Shown piece by piece: positions 28,701 to 39,235 of a stretch of 64,000 nt of DNA. Both the position numbers and the translations under genes were made by a program. The notes below the pieces were generated by a model. The model was not told where the DNA came from, made no database searches, and saw only the letters and a list, made by a program, of their open reading frames with translations. Origin of the DNA: Trichomonas tenax (lineage: Eukaryota > Parabasalia > Trichomonadida > Trichomonadidae); assembly GCA_023091735.1 (NCBI GenBank), contig JALKBU010000181.1, forward strand, positions 1 through 64,000, read 5' to 3'. The first letter of the stretch is position 1; each line of letters begins with the position of its first letter.

Positions 28701-31700
28701 GAGTGTCTTTCTTCCACTAGCGACTTTAAACTTCGGGAGAAGGATGAACTGCAATCCAGGGTCAAGAACTTCTCCAACATCTTCGACGAGAATTGACGTA
28801 CCAAGCTTAATCGCAGAAATGATTTCTTTTGTGTAGTTCGGATCGTCGCATCTGACTGTCTTCATGCCTCCATTAGCAACAAGCCAAGCTCTTCCTTGTC
28901 CTTGCGGATCGATGAGCAGTGGCCATCTGCGTGTAGACGTAACAAGTACACCATTCTGTCTTGAAAGCTGATCGTTTGGTAATCCGTTGACTTGCCATTC
29001 TCTAAGAGTGATTGCATCGACAGCAACTGATTCGAGAGCAAACTCTGCTGTGTGAACAACGCCAAGTTCATCGAACTTCTTTATCCAGTTAGCAATGACT
29101 GATTGCCTGAATGGCATGCTGAAAGTTCCCACGTAAGCAACATGGAGGGATATGAGAATAGAGTCACCAAGTAATGACTCCTCTTGTTCCTTGAGCTCAT
29201 TAAGGTTCTCGGACCATCTGACTCTTTCGCTATCAAGTGCTGTTGTGAGTGCAGATGCATTCTTAAGTCTGTACTCGCATTGCTCGATCTTGATTTGGAG
29301 TTCTTTCTGTTCTGTAACAGAGCTGTCGTATTCTTGCTGTAATTGTGCAAGTTTGGCTGAAATTTCAGCGAGTTCTTCCTGTTTCTTCTTGAGACTGATT
29401 TCTGCCTCTTCTTGTTTGGCTTTGGCTTCATCACGACGCTTAATCTTTGGCTGGATCTTCGTATTCTCAGTCACGAACTGCTCAATCGCTGTAACCCACT
29501 TGAACAAGCAGGCAGCGGATTGAGAAACACCCATAACTTTCGAAAGCTCGAATCTCGGGTCTGCAGACATCTTTCTAATTCTATCCAATGTTGAATCAGC
29601 GACTGGATTATTGTGGATTTCAAGAAGTCTGTTAAAGAAATCTGTTTGCGAAAGTAGCTGCTTCGCAGAAGACCAATCAGGAGACTTTCCGCATAACAAA
29701 CAGACGGCTTCCATAATTTCGATAACAAGTTGTGGTGGTTTGACGAATGTCTTAACTGCAGCCAAATCTGTCTTCTTGTTCTTGAGATCTTCGACAGCTG
29801 CTTTAGCATTTTCGAGATATGGAAGAGCTCTGTCGAGATCAGCCTGAGCTTCATCAGCAAGCTGTGTTGCCTCTTCTCTGACTTTCTTGACAACTTCTTC
29901 TTCCTTTGAAATGAGGATGTGTGTTTGATTAACGTGTTCTCTATCGACTTTGAGTCTTGCGAGGATCTTCGCCGTATTCTCGGCCTTAACTTGAAGCTGC
30001 GGTCTGAGTGTTGTGAGCTGAGCTTCCATTTCTTGGACTTTCTCATTTGTTTCTAAGAGCTTCTCAACACCCTTTTCAAGCTGTTCTTTCTTCTGGTTGA
30101 GATCTCCTTTCCTCTTTGTGAGTGTTGCATTAAACAGTGCAAAGAATTCGACGTAAACAGCAGGAGTGACATAGTAAACTCTGTTGAGAGAAGACTTGAA
30201 TTGTGTTGCAGCCTTGGCAACAATCGAATGCGCGCTTGTAGCAAGGTCCGCGATTTTCTCATTAATGTCTCCGAACTCGGAAAGGTCAATCTTATCAATG
30301 AAGTCTGCAGCAACAGTTCTGAGGGCCTGATCTGGCCATGGGTCATACCAATCAATCGTGCAGCAAGAAACAAGAGATGGGAAGATTCTGCATCTGTCTC
30401 TGAATGATCCGCCAATAGGGCTTAATGCGAGGACGACGTGCAAGTTGTTCATGATGTTCTGTGTGAATCTGCGGCATAATGAATCAAAACCGAGGCTTTC
30501 TCCGGCTTTCTTCATCTGTGGAACTAATTCATTAACCATTTGATCGAACTCTTCGCTTTCAAACAATCCTGGAACTTCACCGCTGTTCAAGATGTTGTTG
30601 ATATCTTCAAGGAACGATTCATCGACGATTTGCTCGTCAGTAAGAAGGAACATAATTGGTTTGTTTGCTATGCCAGCTGTCTTGAACAGTCCTCTTAAAT
30701 CATTTCTGAATTCAGGAAGACCGTATTCTTTACCTGGTTGCGGTTCAAAGATTTCAATTTCAGCAACGAAGGCAGCAAATCTTGCAGCTGTTCTCTTACC
30801 TGTACCGCCCATACCTACAAGAAGCATGTGGCCAACTGGCTGTCTTAAGACTCTGACGATTCTTAGTATGTGTTCGATGCACTCCTTGAAAAGGACAATT
30901 TGAGACTTATAAATTTCACTGAATGTTTGCAGAGCAGCAGTTGTTTTAGCGAGAGAAGCTGATTCCTCGTAAACACGCTTGTTTGGATCGCCATATCCCT
31001 TGAGAATATCCGTGAAGCAAAGTGGAGTTTCGCCAAAGAAATATGAAATATCTTCCTTGACTCTCAATGTGGACTTGGAGATGTCATACATTGTCTGCAT
31101 TAGCTTCTCGCGATCAGCATCATCAATCAATCTATCACCAAATACTCTCATGCATTCGTGGAACCATAGTTTGATAAATGTCGGAACATCGGCGAGAGAT
31201 TTATTGCTAGTCATGCAAATGCCTTTGAAAACTCTGCTGACATCACGAAGGTTGAATGTATAGTGACTTCTTGATGGTGTTGGAAGAAGCTCAGCTTTGA
31301 CCTTTCTATAGAAAACAACAGAAGCTTTGACGATGTTTTCTGCAAGAGCAACAACAGGATCCATGAAGCCATTAGCAAGGAATATGTTGAGCGTTTCACC
31401 GAATATGCGCGTGAGAACGCCATCGCTTGGTGATGGCAATGCAAGAACAGTGAATCTTGAAATGAAACGAGGTGTAACATGTCCTTGTGAAAGACCAGCA
31501 GCAACGATTGTGAGATTATCGATGTCATACCAGTACAATTCATCTCTATTATAAAGTCCTTTACAGTTGATAACTTGCCTCAAAATTTCAATTGGTGGCT
31601 GCGACCAATATGTGTCTGGTCTTGGAAGGTTGAAGTCATCGATGAGTAATACTGCAGACTTTCCTTCTGGAGGACCATAAAGAGTCTTTCTCTTTGACTG

Positions 31701-34700
31701 CATCTTCGCTTCAAGCAGATCTTGGAGCTGAGCAGCAGTAGTTCGAGCTGAGAGTGTGAATGTAATTGCATAAATCGAGTTCATATTCTTCTGAAGTGTT
31801 GACTGGATAATTGATGTCTTACCACAGCCACTTTCACCCAAGAACAGAACAGGGCGCTTGTTATTAATGAGAACAGAGAGGATAGATGAGAATCTGAGTG
31901 TATCTGTTGTTGGAATGATTGTTGTAACTTCTTCTTTGGCAAGAAGATCGCTCCATGGCGTGAACTTCAGCTCCTTGATATCTAAGTAATAATCAAAGAT
32001 CATGTGCCTTGATGGATAGTTGATTCTTCTTTCGAAGATTTCACGCATAAAAGTATCAAAGTCACCACGTGTTCCATCTGTAACAATACCGCCGAAAGAC
32101 CATGCGGCAGCAAATGCGAATATATGAGAAATGGCTTTCACGATGACATCTTCCTTGAATGTTGACCAGTCAACCTTTTGATCAGTAACCATTGCATCAA
32201 TGATTGCAAGGATTGACTGTGCAATGTTCCACATAACTGGTTTAATGACTGTCTTGCAGTTCTCCTTGAGGCAATTCATGGCTGGATCGAATGTCTTCTC
32301 GAATAATTCGGAATAAATTGGTCTTACGAGTTCTGGCTGTTTGACTATCCAAGCATCAACAAGTGGATGCCATCCAAGGTCTTCTGGCTGATAGTAAACC
32401 ATACCGCAACGAGAGACTGTAGCTGGAGAAGCTTGCTCGAGGTCACCAACTTCGAAGAGTAAGTGCATTTGATCTGTCATCTTAATTCTATCACTGTTAG
32501 CAAGAGAAAGCAATTTGTTATCATCGAGAACTGTGTTCATATTTTCAATCCACAAAGCATCAACAGGGCCATCGAAAATGATCCATTCTTGAAGCTTAGG
32601 ATCCGCCTCAGCCATTTCGCTGAACATATTGCCAACAAGACCGTTCTTCCAGTCTCCTGTGACCAAGTTATAAGCACCGTATAAATCTGTGAGTGTGACT
32701 GACTTCGGGTTAAGTTCCTTGAACTCAACTGGGTTTCCCATGAGTCCAAGTGCTTCCGCGAGAACATTTCTTGATGTTGTCTTTCCACCGCCTGTTGGAC
32801 CGACGAGCATAACACCGTGTCTGATGTAGATTGTCTGGTACAACTGGATTGTCTTTGTTGTGAGGAAAGCTGATGGCTGAAAGTTCTTCTGCTGGTAAAC
32901 ATTTGCGATTGCTTGTTCGAGTGTTGGGAAGACTTCGTCCTGGAATTCGACTCCAGGGAAGAGATCTCCAACGATAGCATCGAATAACTTGGCATCATCG
33001 ATCAAAAGCTTGGAGATGTTAGAATCACGCATAGCTCTGATCAAGATGATATCTTCATTGAGATCTGGGGACCTTCTCTTTGATGCACCAGCCATAACGA
33101 GAACAGACTTGAGAGCACGCATACCGAAATCGTAGTGGCTCTGGCGACTGAGCATTTCACTAGAAAGCTTGTATAACTGTGTAACTTTCTGCGCAAGCGG
33201 TTTAGCGTTGTTGAAACCTTCAGAATACAAAACGACTTCTGCAATCATTGAGTAATCTGGAACCATCATTGAGATTGGTCTGAATAATGACTTAAGGTTG
33301 TCTGGAAGCTCTGTTCTGCCGGCGTAGCCAGGGTTCATTGTGATGAATACACCAGCGCGTGGATTGAGATGAATAGTGTTTCCACAGAATGTGAACTGTG
33401 TTAAACCAGCAGCTGTAGCAGACTGAACTTCATAAACTTGTTCAGCAATAACAGAAAGAACTTCACTGTTAATTCTGTTGAATTCATCGAAGCAAGCCCA
33501 AGCACCGGACTGTGCAAGACCGCTGAAGAAGGATTCCATTTGAATAACTGTGACAGCATCTGAGCAGTTGAAAACAACACAGAAATTGCCAACAGCCTTC
33601 GCAAGATCTTTAACTGTTTCAGTCTTACCAGTGCCTGCAGGACCAGCTGGAGAGCCGCCGAGGAAGAATTGAAGGGCACTTGTTAATGTCAAGTAACAAC
33701 GCTCAGTAAGTGGCGTAACGACGAGTCTTGATGTTGCACCGAGGTATTCATATCCATACTCGATATTTGCGCTTGCCTGGTGAATTTGGACTCTGTTAGA
33801 TTCTTCATCCCAATAATATCTGAGTCTTCTTGTCCACTCGAAATCATCAACAGATTTGACTTCAGCATCAATAAGTTCTGAAACGATATCTCTGGAATGA
33901 ACATCAAGTGTAATGAGAGCGACAATTGTTGAATGAATATTTCTTGGGAGCTTGGTTCTAACTAAATCAGCCAAGTCAACAAGTTGCTGTTCTTGCTTCG
34001 ATCTCAGCTGATCCAAAGCGTTGATTGGATCTTCTTCTGAAAGTGCTGCTTCAACTTGCATTGCAAAGTTTATCTGTGTGATAACAGAAACAACTTGTGC
34101 AGGATTTTGCTGAAGCCACTCTGTCCTTTGATCGTCAATATATGTATTTCTTCCGTTTTTGAGAACTCTGTTGATAGATAATTTCATTGACTTCTCCATG
34201 TTCGACATCCATCCTTCGATGGCACCGAGTGTCTGAGTCTTAGTGAGAGTAACAAATTCTCCCTCTGCTGATGTCATAGACAAAATATCCTGGCAGTTCG
34301 GAGAGAATTGAAGCGTTTGAATACCCTCGAATAGCTTCGGAAGGAATGGTTGAACAGCCTTTGGATTTCTTGCTTCGGCGAAAATCTTGAGAAGATTTTC
34401 GTTGGAAAGGAAGTAGAATCTTGGGAATGCTGTTCTCTTCTTCTGAAGGAATGCTTCGAGAGCCTTTTGGATTTCGTCTGTCTTCTGAATATATCCATCG
34501 AACATTGAAACAGCTTTCTGGTTTGCGCACAGCTTGTAAACTCTTGGAGAGTCTCTTGCATGAAGACCCCATGCCTTATATTGTCTCTCAATAGTCGTGA
34601 GTTCTTTCGTCTCTGTAGCAAGCTCACGCTGAATATCCGATGAGCTGAATACCTTCGCGAGGCTGTTGAAAGCAATTTGGAACTGAGTGATATAGTCGAG

Positions 34701-37700
34701 ACATTTAGCAAGTCCATTCATAGCCTTGCTGTAATCATCGACTTGTGACTTGATTGCACCAACATAACGGGAAGAACGAATTGTGGAAAGTTGAACTTGG
34801 GATTCTTCGAGCAAAGCAATAACTTCATCGAGAGAACCAACAAGATAAAAGTCCTTGATATCCTTGTGAAGAACCATTGTGAACTCCACTTTGTCCCATG
34901 TTACTTCAATCTCGTGGAGAGCCTTAAGAAGAGCAGCTTCGTTGGTGGCATCGTTGGCAATAGATTCGATGGATTCCGAATATGATGAAACGTGCTTGTC
35001 AATAAGGAAGTTGAGAGTGTATGTAGCTTCGTTAAGACGTTGAATGCCTGTGAGTGATTCGATCTTTTGCCAGTGCATTGGTGTGAGATTTGGATTTGTG
35101 AATGCAACAATAACTGGCAATATCTCGTTGAACTGATAGACAGATGATTTGAAGATGGGTCCAAGAGGATGTGTTGGAAGACCGTTTGTGACCTGCATTG
35201 AGATTCTTGTATATTTCTGGAGCTCTTCTGTCATGTTCTCGACATCGATGGTCTTGAATGGGGATGGAAGCCACTTCTTTGTGAGTGCCTGCCAATCCTT
35301 GTAAGAAGTCCAAAGTAACATTCTTACGTTGAACTCCTGAGTAATCTGTGTAAGTTCGTCTATTGGGCTGACCTTGATCTGAAGTGATCTTTGATATTTT
35401 TGTATTTCTTCTGATCTGTCTCTAAATTCATCTAACTTCGATTGAAGCTTCGAAAGATACTGAATGTTGTCTTGAGGATATGCATCTGCTGACATCACCT
35501 TTTCGTTGAGCAGTGCTGAATGCATTTCGACAAATTCCTTTGACAAATCTGAAAGAAGCTGAGCAATAGATGGAGTCCACTTCTTGATCTTGTTCTCTTC
35601 CTCTTCGTTCATTGTCTGGAGTAATGTCTCAAGCTGCTGAATGAACTGTCCAAGTTGCCTCCAATTCAATACTTGCTCATCTTGAACATTGATGCTTGCG
35701 TTTTGGATCAAGGCATAGAAATCGCTGATTTCATTGTATGTCTGTCTTATCTGCTCCATGTTCTTCGATGTTTGGTGCCTGAATTCCAATTGCGAAACAA
35801 ATACGTGAATTGTGGGTGGGTCGTTCTTGAGTGTTCTCAATGCCTCATCAACTGTTTCTTGCAAAGCAACAACCTTTGTTTCAGCGATGACTGGAATTGC
35901 AGCGTTCAATGCCTGAAGACACCTACGAGGTGATGGTTTGATTCTATCACAGAACTGTGACAAAATAACAAGCAAAAGATCGACCTGTGTATTTCTTTCA
36001 AGTGCATCCATTTCCTTGATTTCGCGTCTGTACTTTTCGATGGCCTTGTTGTAATAGTCTGCCTTTGGATCTTCAGCTCTAACTTTGTCGACATTGAACT
36101 CGATATTATCGAAGTAAGCAGTGAGGAATGGAACATAATCTTCGATCTTCTTTGTCGCAAGTGCATAAGCATTTTCGATTCTTGTAACCATTTCAGCTGA
36201 AAGTTCACGATATTCAAGTGAGTTATGCATGATTTTTGAAAGTGGAACAACGTATTCGCTCCATCCATAAGCGGCATAGTACTGTGAAAGTGATGCATGT
36301 TCAGAGAATGTCGGAATCGAAAACGCAAATTGAAGCAAAAGTTCCCAAACTTCGATGATTTGTGAACGTGTTGTTTCTAAGTTTGGACTGAAACCGAGCT
36401 TGTTATCCTCAATAACCATGTTAATGGATAACCTTGTGATATCACCGCCCTGGCTATTGGCGCGAGGTGCAAGGAAATCGACAAGCTCGGTGATACTCTT
36501 GACAACGAAAGAATATAAGCAATGAATAAGCATATAATCGCATAACCTGATAAAGCGCGATAATCTCTTGTAGCAAAATCTCTGTGTTGCAAGTTGTGTG
36601 TAAACCATCATATCAGAATTTCTCGTTGGTTTTTCTTTCTTTGCTTGTGCGGTAACTTTCTTTGGCTTCTTTTCTTCGCCGTCTTCTTCCTTTTTCTCTT
36701 TCTTCTTTTTCCTCTTCATGGAATCATGAGAAGATCCCGTTGCTTCATATGTTACATCGCATGCGTGAACAATTGAAGCACGTGCAGATTCAATAACTTC
36801 AGTAACAATTGTGCGGACTTTTTCTAAATGTTGGTTCTGGCGCTCAACGAACTGCGTGAGAGTTAATGATTGACTTGATTTAACGTCAACTAATGATTGT
36901 TGTAAGATTTGATTGCAAACATTTTGAAGATCCAAAACAGCATGGCGCAAAATAGAATCAACAATGAATAGTTCTGACGACATTTTAGTCTGCGAGTGTG
37001 TGATTCCATGTTTAAGTGTGATTGATCTTAATAACGTAAATGATCTCCATTTTTCGTATTTAGCAAAGAATTCTTGATTTTTGATTTGTATGAAGATAGT
37101 GCACTCTCTTACCCACTGTGTGAGCTTTGTAAACTCAACTTTGCCGCCTTTGTAAGATGTAACTCCATCTGCTGACAATGTGTAGTAATTTTGCCAATTA
37201 ACGAGGTTAGGACTTGTAACGCGAAGGAAATATACGTTTTCTGATTCGATTGATGTTGGTGGTGTTGAATGAAAGTAAAGAAACTCCTCATCGAGCTTTT
37301 TCTGCTTGATCAAACGAATGTAGTAGAAGATGTATCTCTGATCATTCCATAATTCATCAGAGATTGCGCTTGTGTAAAATTCGTCTAACTTGAATCTCTC
37401 GAGACCATCCGGCACTTGGGCGACATTATTCGATTTCTTGAGCCTAAAGATGCCGTAAGGAACTTCGTGCTCCTCCATTGCTGAAGAGGCTGTCTTTGGA
37501 ATTGCAAATTCCGGTTTTTCTCTGCGCGATGAAATTGGTGTTGGAGCGAATGAAGAAACTGGTTTTCTTGCTGAGACAGCTCTTGAAGAGGCTCCAGAAC
37601 GAGAAAATTTCGAATCTGTTCTATCACAAGCGGTAGACGGCCTCACATCATTCAAAACGTATGAAACAGGCCGAGCTCTCGAACTTGGTGTGATTGGAGT

Positions 37701-37955
37701 TGGCGGAGCTCTTAATGCAGAAACTGTTGTTGCAGGTCTCGAGCTTGTTAATGTAGAAGGCCCTGAAATTCGCGATGTAATCTCATCAGGGATTCGAATA
37801 TTTGGAACTACTGGTGTGTCTGTCTTATTTTCTAATCTCGATGTTTTTAATGCTGGTGAAATTTGATCTGAATTTTTAGGAACAAGGCCTTTTGGTGCCT
37901 TTTTCGCAACTGGCTTCGCATAGAGCCTACTTAAAAGCGCATCTTTTTGGCTCAT
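25800..37955 (-). CDS. Axonemal inner-arm dynein heavy chain, single-headed (DNAH1/3/7/12 group)
   Basis: Microtubule motor of the flagellar axoneme, 4051 aa. Order: ~400-residue N-terminal segment with a Ser/Pro/Arg-rich start, a Lys/Glu-rich insertion (about 412-438, KRKKKKEKKEEDGEE), then the linker and six AAA modules. P-loops: AAA1 GPAGTGKTETVK (about 1437), AAA2 GPTGGGKTTSR (about 1720), AAA3 GESGCGKTS (about 2038), AAA4 GMGGTGKRT (about 2380). Walker B CFDEFNRI follows AAA1. The stalk coiled coil flanks a microtubule-binding domain at about 2735-2825. The C-terminus (GGRVTDDWDRR near 3665; LSTTGHSTNFV near the end) matches the DNAH1/3/7/12 class of inner-arm dyneins; the subclass is less certain. 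An initiator TCATTC is 6 bases before the ATG. No intron or frameshift is apparent. Confidence 0.96.
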   Translation of the reverse strand: MSQKDALLSRLYAKPVAKKAPKGLVPKNSDQISPALKTSRLENKTDTPVVPNIRIPDEITSRISGPSTLTSSRPATTVSALRAPPTPITPSSRARPVSYVLNDVRPSTACDRTDSKFSRSGASSRAVSARKPVSSFAPTPISSRREKPEFAIPKTASSAMEEHEVPYGIFRLKKSNNVAQVPDGLERFKLDEFYTSAISDELWNDQRYIFYYIRLIKQKKLDEEFLYFHSTPPTSIESENVYFLRVTSPNLVNWQNYYTLSADGVTSYKGGKVEFTKLTQWVRECTIFIQIKNQEFFAKYEKWRSFTLLRSITLKHGITHSQTKMSSELFIVDSILRHAVLDLQNVCNQILQQSLVDVKSSQSLTLTQFVERQNQHLEKVRTIVTEVIESARASIVHACDVTYEATGSSHDSMKRKKKKEKKEEDGEEKKPKKVTAQAKKEKPTRNSDMMVYTQLATQRFCYKRLSRFIRLCDYMLIHCLYSFVVKSITELVDFLAPRANSQGGDITRLSINMVIEDNKLGFSPNLETTRSQIIEVWELLLQFAFSIPTFSEHASLSQYYAAYGWSEYVVPLSKIMHNSLEYRELSAEMVTRIENAYALATKKIEDYVPFLTAYFDNIEFNVDKVRAEDPKADYYNKAIEKYRREIKEMDALERNTQVDLLLVILSQFCDRIKPSPRRCLQALNAAIPVIAETKVVALQETVDEALRTLKNDPPTIHVFVSQLEFRHQTSKNMEQIRQTYNEISDFYALIQNASINVQDEQVLNWRQLGQFIQQLETLLQTMNEEEENKIKKWTPSIAQLLSDLSKEFVEMHSALLNEKVMSADAYPQDNIQYLSKLQSKLDEFRDRSEEIQKYQRSLQIKVSPIDELTQITQEFNVRMLLWTSYKDWQALTKKWLPSPFKTIDVENMTEELQKYTRISMQVTNGLPTHPLGPIFKSSVYQFNEILPVIVAFTNPNLTPMHWQKIESLTGIQRLNEATYTLNFLIDKHVSSYSESIESIANDATNEAALLKALHEIEVTWDKVEFTMVLHKDIKDFYLVGSLDEVIALLEESQVQLSTIRSSRYVGAIKSQVDDYSKAMNGLAKCLDYITQFQIAFNSLAKVFSSSDIQRELATETKELTTIERQYKAWGLHARDSPRVYKLCANQKAVSMFDGYIQKTDEIQKALEAFLQKKRTAFPRFYFLSNENLLKIFAEARNPKAVQPFLPKLFEGIQTLQFSPNCQDILSMTSAEGEFVTLTKTQTLGAIEGWMSNMEKSMKLSINRVLKNGRNTYIDDQRTEWLQQNPAQVVSVITQINFAMQVEAALSEEDPINALDQLRSKQEQQLVDLADLVRTKLPRNIHSTIVALITLDVHSRDIVSELIDAEVKSVDDFEWTRRLRYYWDEESNRVQIHQASANIEYGYEYLGATSRLVVTPLTERCYLTLTSALQFFLGGSPAGPAGTGKTETVKDLAKAVGNFCVVFNCSDAVTVIQMESFFSGLAQSGAWACFDEFNRINSEVLSVIAEQVYEVQSATAAGLTQFTFCGNTIHLNPRAGVFITMNPGYAGRTELPDNLKSLFRPISMMVPDYSMIAEVVLYSEGFNNAKPLAQKVTQLYKLSSEMLSRQSHYDFGMRALKSVLVMAGASKRRSPDLNEDIILIRAMRDSNISKLLIDDAKLFDAIVGDLFPGVEFQDEVFPTLEQAIANVYQQKNFQPSAFLTTKTIQLYQTIYIRHGVMLVGPTGGGKTTSRNVLAEALGLMGNPVEFKELNPKSVTLTDLYGAYNLVTGDWKNGLVGNMFSEMAEADPKLQEWIIFDGPVDALWIENMNTVLDDNKLLSLANSDRIKMTDQMHLLFEVGDLEQASPATVSRCGMVYYQPEDLGWHPLVDAWIVKQPELVRPIYSELFEKTFDPAMNCLKENCKTVIKPVMWNIAQSILAIIDAMVTDQKVDWSTFKEDVIVKAISHIFAFAAAWSFGGIVTDGTRGDFDTFMREIFERRINYPSRHMIFDYYLDIKELKFTPWSDLLAKEEVTTIIPTTDTLRFSSILSVLINNKRPVLFLGESGCGKTSIIQSTLQKNMNSIYAITFTLSARTTAAQLQDLLEAKMQSKRKTLYGPPEGKSAVLLIDDFNLPRPDTYWSQPPIEILRQVINCKGLYNRDELYWYDIDNLTIVAAGLSQGHVTPRFISRFTVLALPSPSDGVLTRIFGETLNIFLANGFMDPVVALAENIVKASVVFYRKVKAELLPTPSRSHYTFNLRDVSRVFKGICMTSNKSLADVPTFIKLWFHECMRVFGDRLIDDADREKLMQTMYDISKSTLRVKEDISYFFGETPLCFTDILKGYGDPNKRVYEESASLAKTTAALQTFSEIYKSQIVLFKECIEHILRIVRVLRQPVGHMLLVGMGGTGKRTAARFAAFVAEIEIFEPQPGKEYGLPEFRNDLRGLFKTAGIANKPIMFLLTDEQIVDESFLEDINNILNSGEVPGLFESEEFDQMVNELVPQMKKAGESLGFDSLCRRFTQNIMNNLHVVLALSPIGGSFRDRCRIFPSLVSCCTIDWYDPWPDQALRTVAADFIDKIDLSEFGDINEKIADLATSAHSIVAKAATQFKSSLNRVYYVTPAVYVEFFALFNATLTKRKGDLNQKKEQLEKGVEKLLETNEKVQEMEAQLTTLRPQLQVKAENTAKILARLKVDREHVNQTHILISKEEEVVKKVREEATQLADEAQADLDRALPYLENAKAAVEDLKNKKTDLAAVKTFVKPPQLVIEIMEAVCLLCGKSPDWSSAKQLLSQTDFFNRLLEIHNNPVADSTLDRIRKMSADPRFELSKVMGVSQSAACLFKWVTAIEQFVTENTKIQPKIKRRDEAKAKQEEAEISLKKKQEELAEISAKLAQLQQEYDSSVTEQKELQIKIEQCEYRLKNASALTTALDSERVRWSENLNELKEQEESLLGDSILISLHVAYVGTFSMPFRQSVIANWIKKFDELGVVHTAEFALESVAVDAITLREWQVNGLPNDQLSRQNGVLVTSTRRWPLLIDPQGQGRAWLVANGGMKTVRCDDPNYTKEIISAIKLGTSILVEDVGEVLDPGLQFILLPKFKVASGRKTLKVGDKWIDYDPQFRLFLTTKLSNPQYLPDVFIQLSVINFSVTLEGLEEQLLSDVVLHEMPELEKQRSDLIVAISKDQKQLSQLMAQILHLLFTSRGNILDNEQLIKTLNEAKSTATQVGERLIESQKTEKEIAEKREVFRAVATRGSVLYFIVLELPGIDSMYQYSLEFFKRIFNAVLDSTEPNENIEERCGAFIERTTFAVYSNVSRGLFSNHRQVFSFLIASWLHRSTSVIPNNLWKIFTRGPPDVDLEKFGEPIDKIEPRIWAKACALSVAVPEFRDLPSLLCSNYDDFQSFIFGPMFTLPAPFDKMSTFMRLICATCIARRKVVTISRQFVCEVLGQKFIESSHVDLNEAFADTSNDTPLLFILSQGADPRESIERLAEDHGVLSKLHILSLGQGRGPTASKLVKESKRDGDWVFLQNCHLCPSFLPKLEHIVQKMTATANTYHSEFRLFLSSMPTDVFPISILRNSVKVTSEPPSGIKPNIGLLMNTLSAEKWEGCLKSRPWKKLVYSIAIFHATIQERKRYGALGFNKTYEWNTSDFSIATKFLLQFLTQHDAVPWQALRTMIGEVVYGGRVTDDWDRRCMNAILDKFLDNNSLEDNFFYDAENLYSSIPLCDFAGIFEHISNLPNDDSPSIFGLHPTALNALNLRLSEQILTWVLNVQPRDTGGESASKDDEAVVNLAEQLDSSLIAEITFKGASPSIVGEEGTERNPDEPPNSMIVVLYQEVERYNKLIKVIHKTLRDCVLAVRGQVVMSVDAQDVYRSLISQRVPDAWSRHSYPSMKPLSSWFKDLLMRVDFIRDWIRKGEPTCFWFPGFFFPQSFLTAVLQQHSRKHKLPIDRLSFKAEILKDSPDKIIKSPEDGAYITGLYIDGGRWDMNKFALADNDTDVVYNEFPAIHIIPCCDFDPSEDEYWCPVYRTPERAGVLSTTGHSTNFVVALNIPSNENPNKWTLRGTALLLTTPY

Positions 37956-38311
37956 GCAATTGAATGATAATCGTTTATTAATTTAATTTTTTTGTGAAAT
38001 CAAGAAATTTTATTACCAATAATCTGCATTTGCACTGCGTATTCGATTCCTCGTTATTTTAGGTCATTTGAATTTTCTGACATTTTACATGAGTATATGA
38101 CAAATAATTGTTTACATCAAAATGTGACTGATAATCATAGTTTTGCATGTCAAAATTCATGATTTTTAACAAAATAGTTACATTTTTTGACGTAGAAATT
38201 TGAGGTTTGCTTTGTAAATTCAAATGAAATCGATAAATATATTTTACATGACAAACAGGGTTTTTACTTGACAAAAAATGGAATTAACTTTTTCGTTATA
38301 TTTTTTAGATT
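37956..38311. promoter_or_regulatory. Divergent promoter region, dynein and IFT46
   Basis: 356 bases between divergent starts. On the minus strand TCATTC (37962-37967) is the dynein initiator, with ACGATTATC just upstream. On the plus strand CGTTATATTTTTTA (38294-38307) lies 4 bases before the IFT46 ATG; the same 14 bases precede the DNAH10-like gene. Several TTTTACATG/GACAAA-type motifs lie between (about 38084-38110, 38141-38160, 38240-38256). Joint control of the two flagellar genes is plausible. Confidence 0.55.
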
Positions 38312-39235
38312 ATGCAAAGAGGAGGTCTTTATGGTGGAAACTCAGACAATGACGACGATGGATATGCAGGCGGAATGCCTACAGGATACAGCCCAAGGCC
38401 GGACGGCGATGAAGATCCTGCCACATACGTCGTAAACGGGAAATCTAAAAACAATCCACTCGCTGGTTTTGAGTTGAAATTCGGGGAGGATCCAAACCAG
38501 AACCAAGGTTTTACGGGATTCTCTCCTCGCCCCGGAGCCTTTAACAGTCGCTCTGTTGACGATACACCAGAGCTTGCTCAAATTTTCAGCATAATTACAG
38601 ACTACCAGCCTGCAGAGATCCCAATGGTCCCATTTTGGAAGCCTTTTATCCCAGATTTAATTCCTTCTATTGGTGCTATTGACGCTTTCATCAAAGTTCC
38701 TCGACCAGATGAAGAGATAGACCCACTCGGTCTGACTATTCTCGATGAACCTACAATTGGATGCTCTGATCCTCAAATTCTAGCAATGCAACTTCGTGAA
38801 AAATACGGCATTGTTGGCAACCAGGTATCAGATGGCTATATCGGATCGATTGAAGACTTGGAAAACAATCAAAAAGCCTTAGACACTTTCTTAGAATCAT
38901 ATGAAGAAATAAATAGAACAAGGCCACCACCAACAATGACATACTCAAATACGATGCCGAACTTCGAGGACCTTCTGCAGGAATTCCCTGCAGAAATGGA
39001 AGAAGTTTTGAAAAATATTCCATTACCTGATGCATCAATGGATCTCACGATTGAAGAATACACCAAGATTATCTGTGCTATGCTCGATATTCCTGTGAAA
39101 GGAAATATCATCGAATCACTCCATATGCTATTTTCGCTATATGAGCAATTCCATGAGCATTTCTACTTCAATCAATCTAGAGGCTCAACTCCAGCCAATC
39201 CTGCTCGCGAAGATACAGAATACATGAATATTTGA
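38312..39235 (+). CDS. Intraflagellar transport protein 46 (IFT46)
   Basis: Subunit of the IFT-B complex that carries cargo, notably outer-arm dynein in other species, along the flagellum. 307 aa. The N-terminal ~80 residues are acidic, Gly/Asp-rich and probably disordered. The IFT46 core spans about 85-280 with the family blocks WKPFIPDLIPSIGAIDAFIKVPRP (first part), LGLTILDEPTIGCSDPQIL, MPNFEDLLQEFPAEMEEVL and CAMLDIPV...SLHMLFSLY. These match the family in order and spacing. The CGTTATATTTTTTA sequence just before the ATG is shared with the DNAH10-like gene. Divergent neighbour: an inner-arm dynein; convergent neighbour: a K+ channel. Confidence 0.93.
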   Translation: MQRGGLYGGNSDNDDDGYAGGMPTGYSPRPDGDEDPATYVVNGKSKNNPLAGFELKFGEDPNQNQGFTGFSPRPGAFNSRSVDDTPELAQIFSIITDYQPAEIPMVPFWKPFIPDLIPSIGAIDAFIKVPRPDEEIDPLGLTILDEPTIGCSDPQILAMQLREKYGIVGNQVSDGYIGSIEDLENNQKALDTFLESYEEINRTRPPPTMTYSNTMPNFEDLLQEFPAEMEEVLKNIPLPDASMDLTIEEYTKIICAMLDIPVKGNIIESLHMLFSLYEQFHEHFYFNQSRGSTPANPAREDTEYMNI

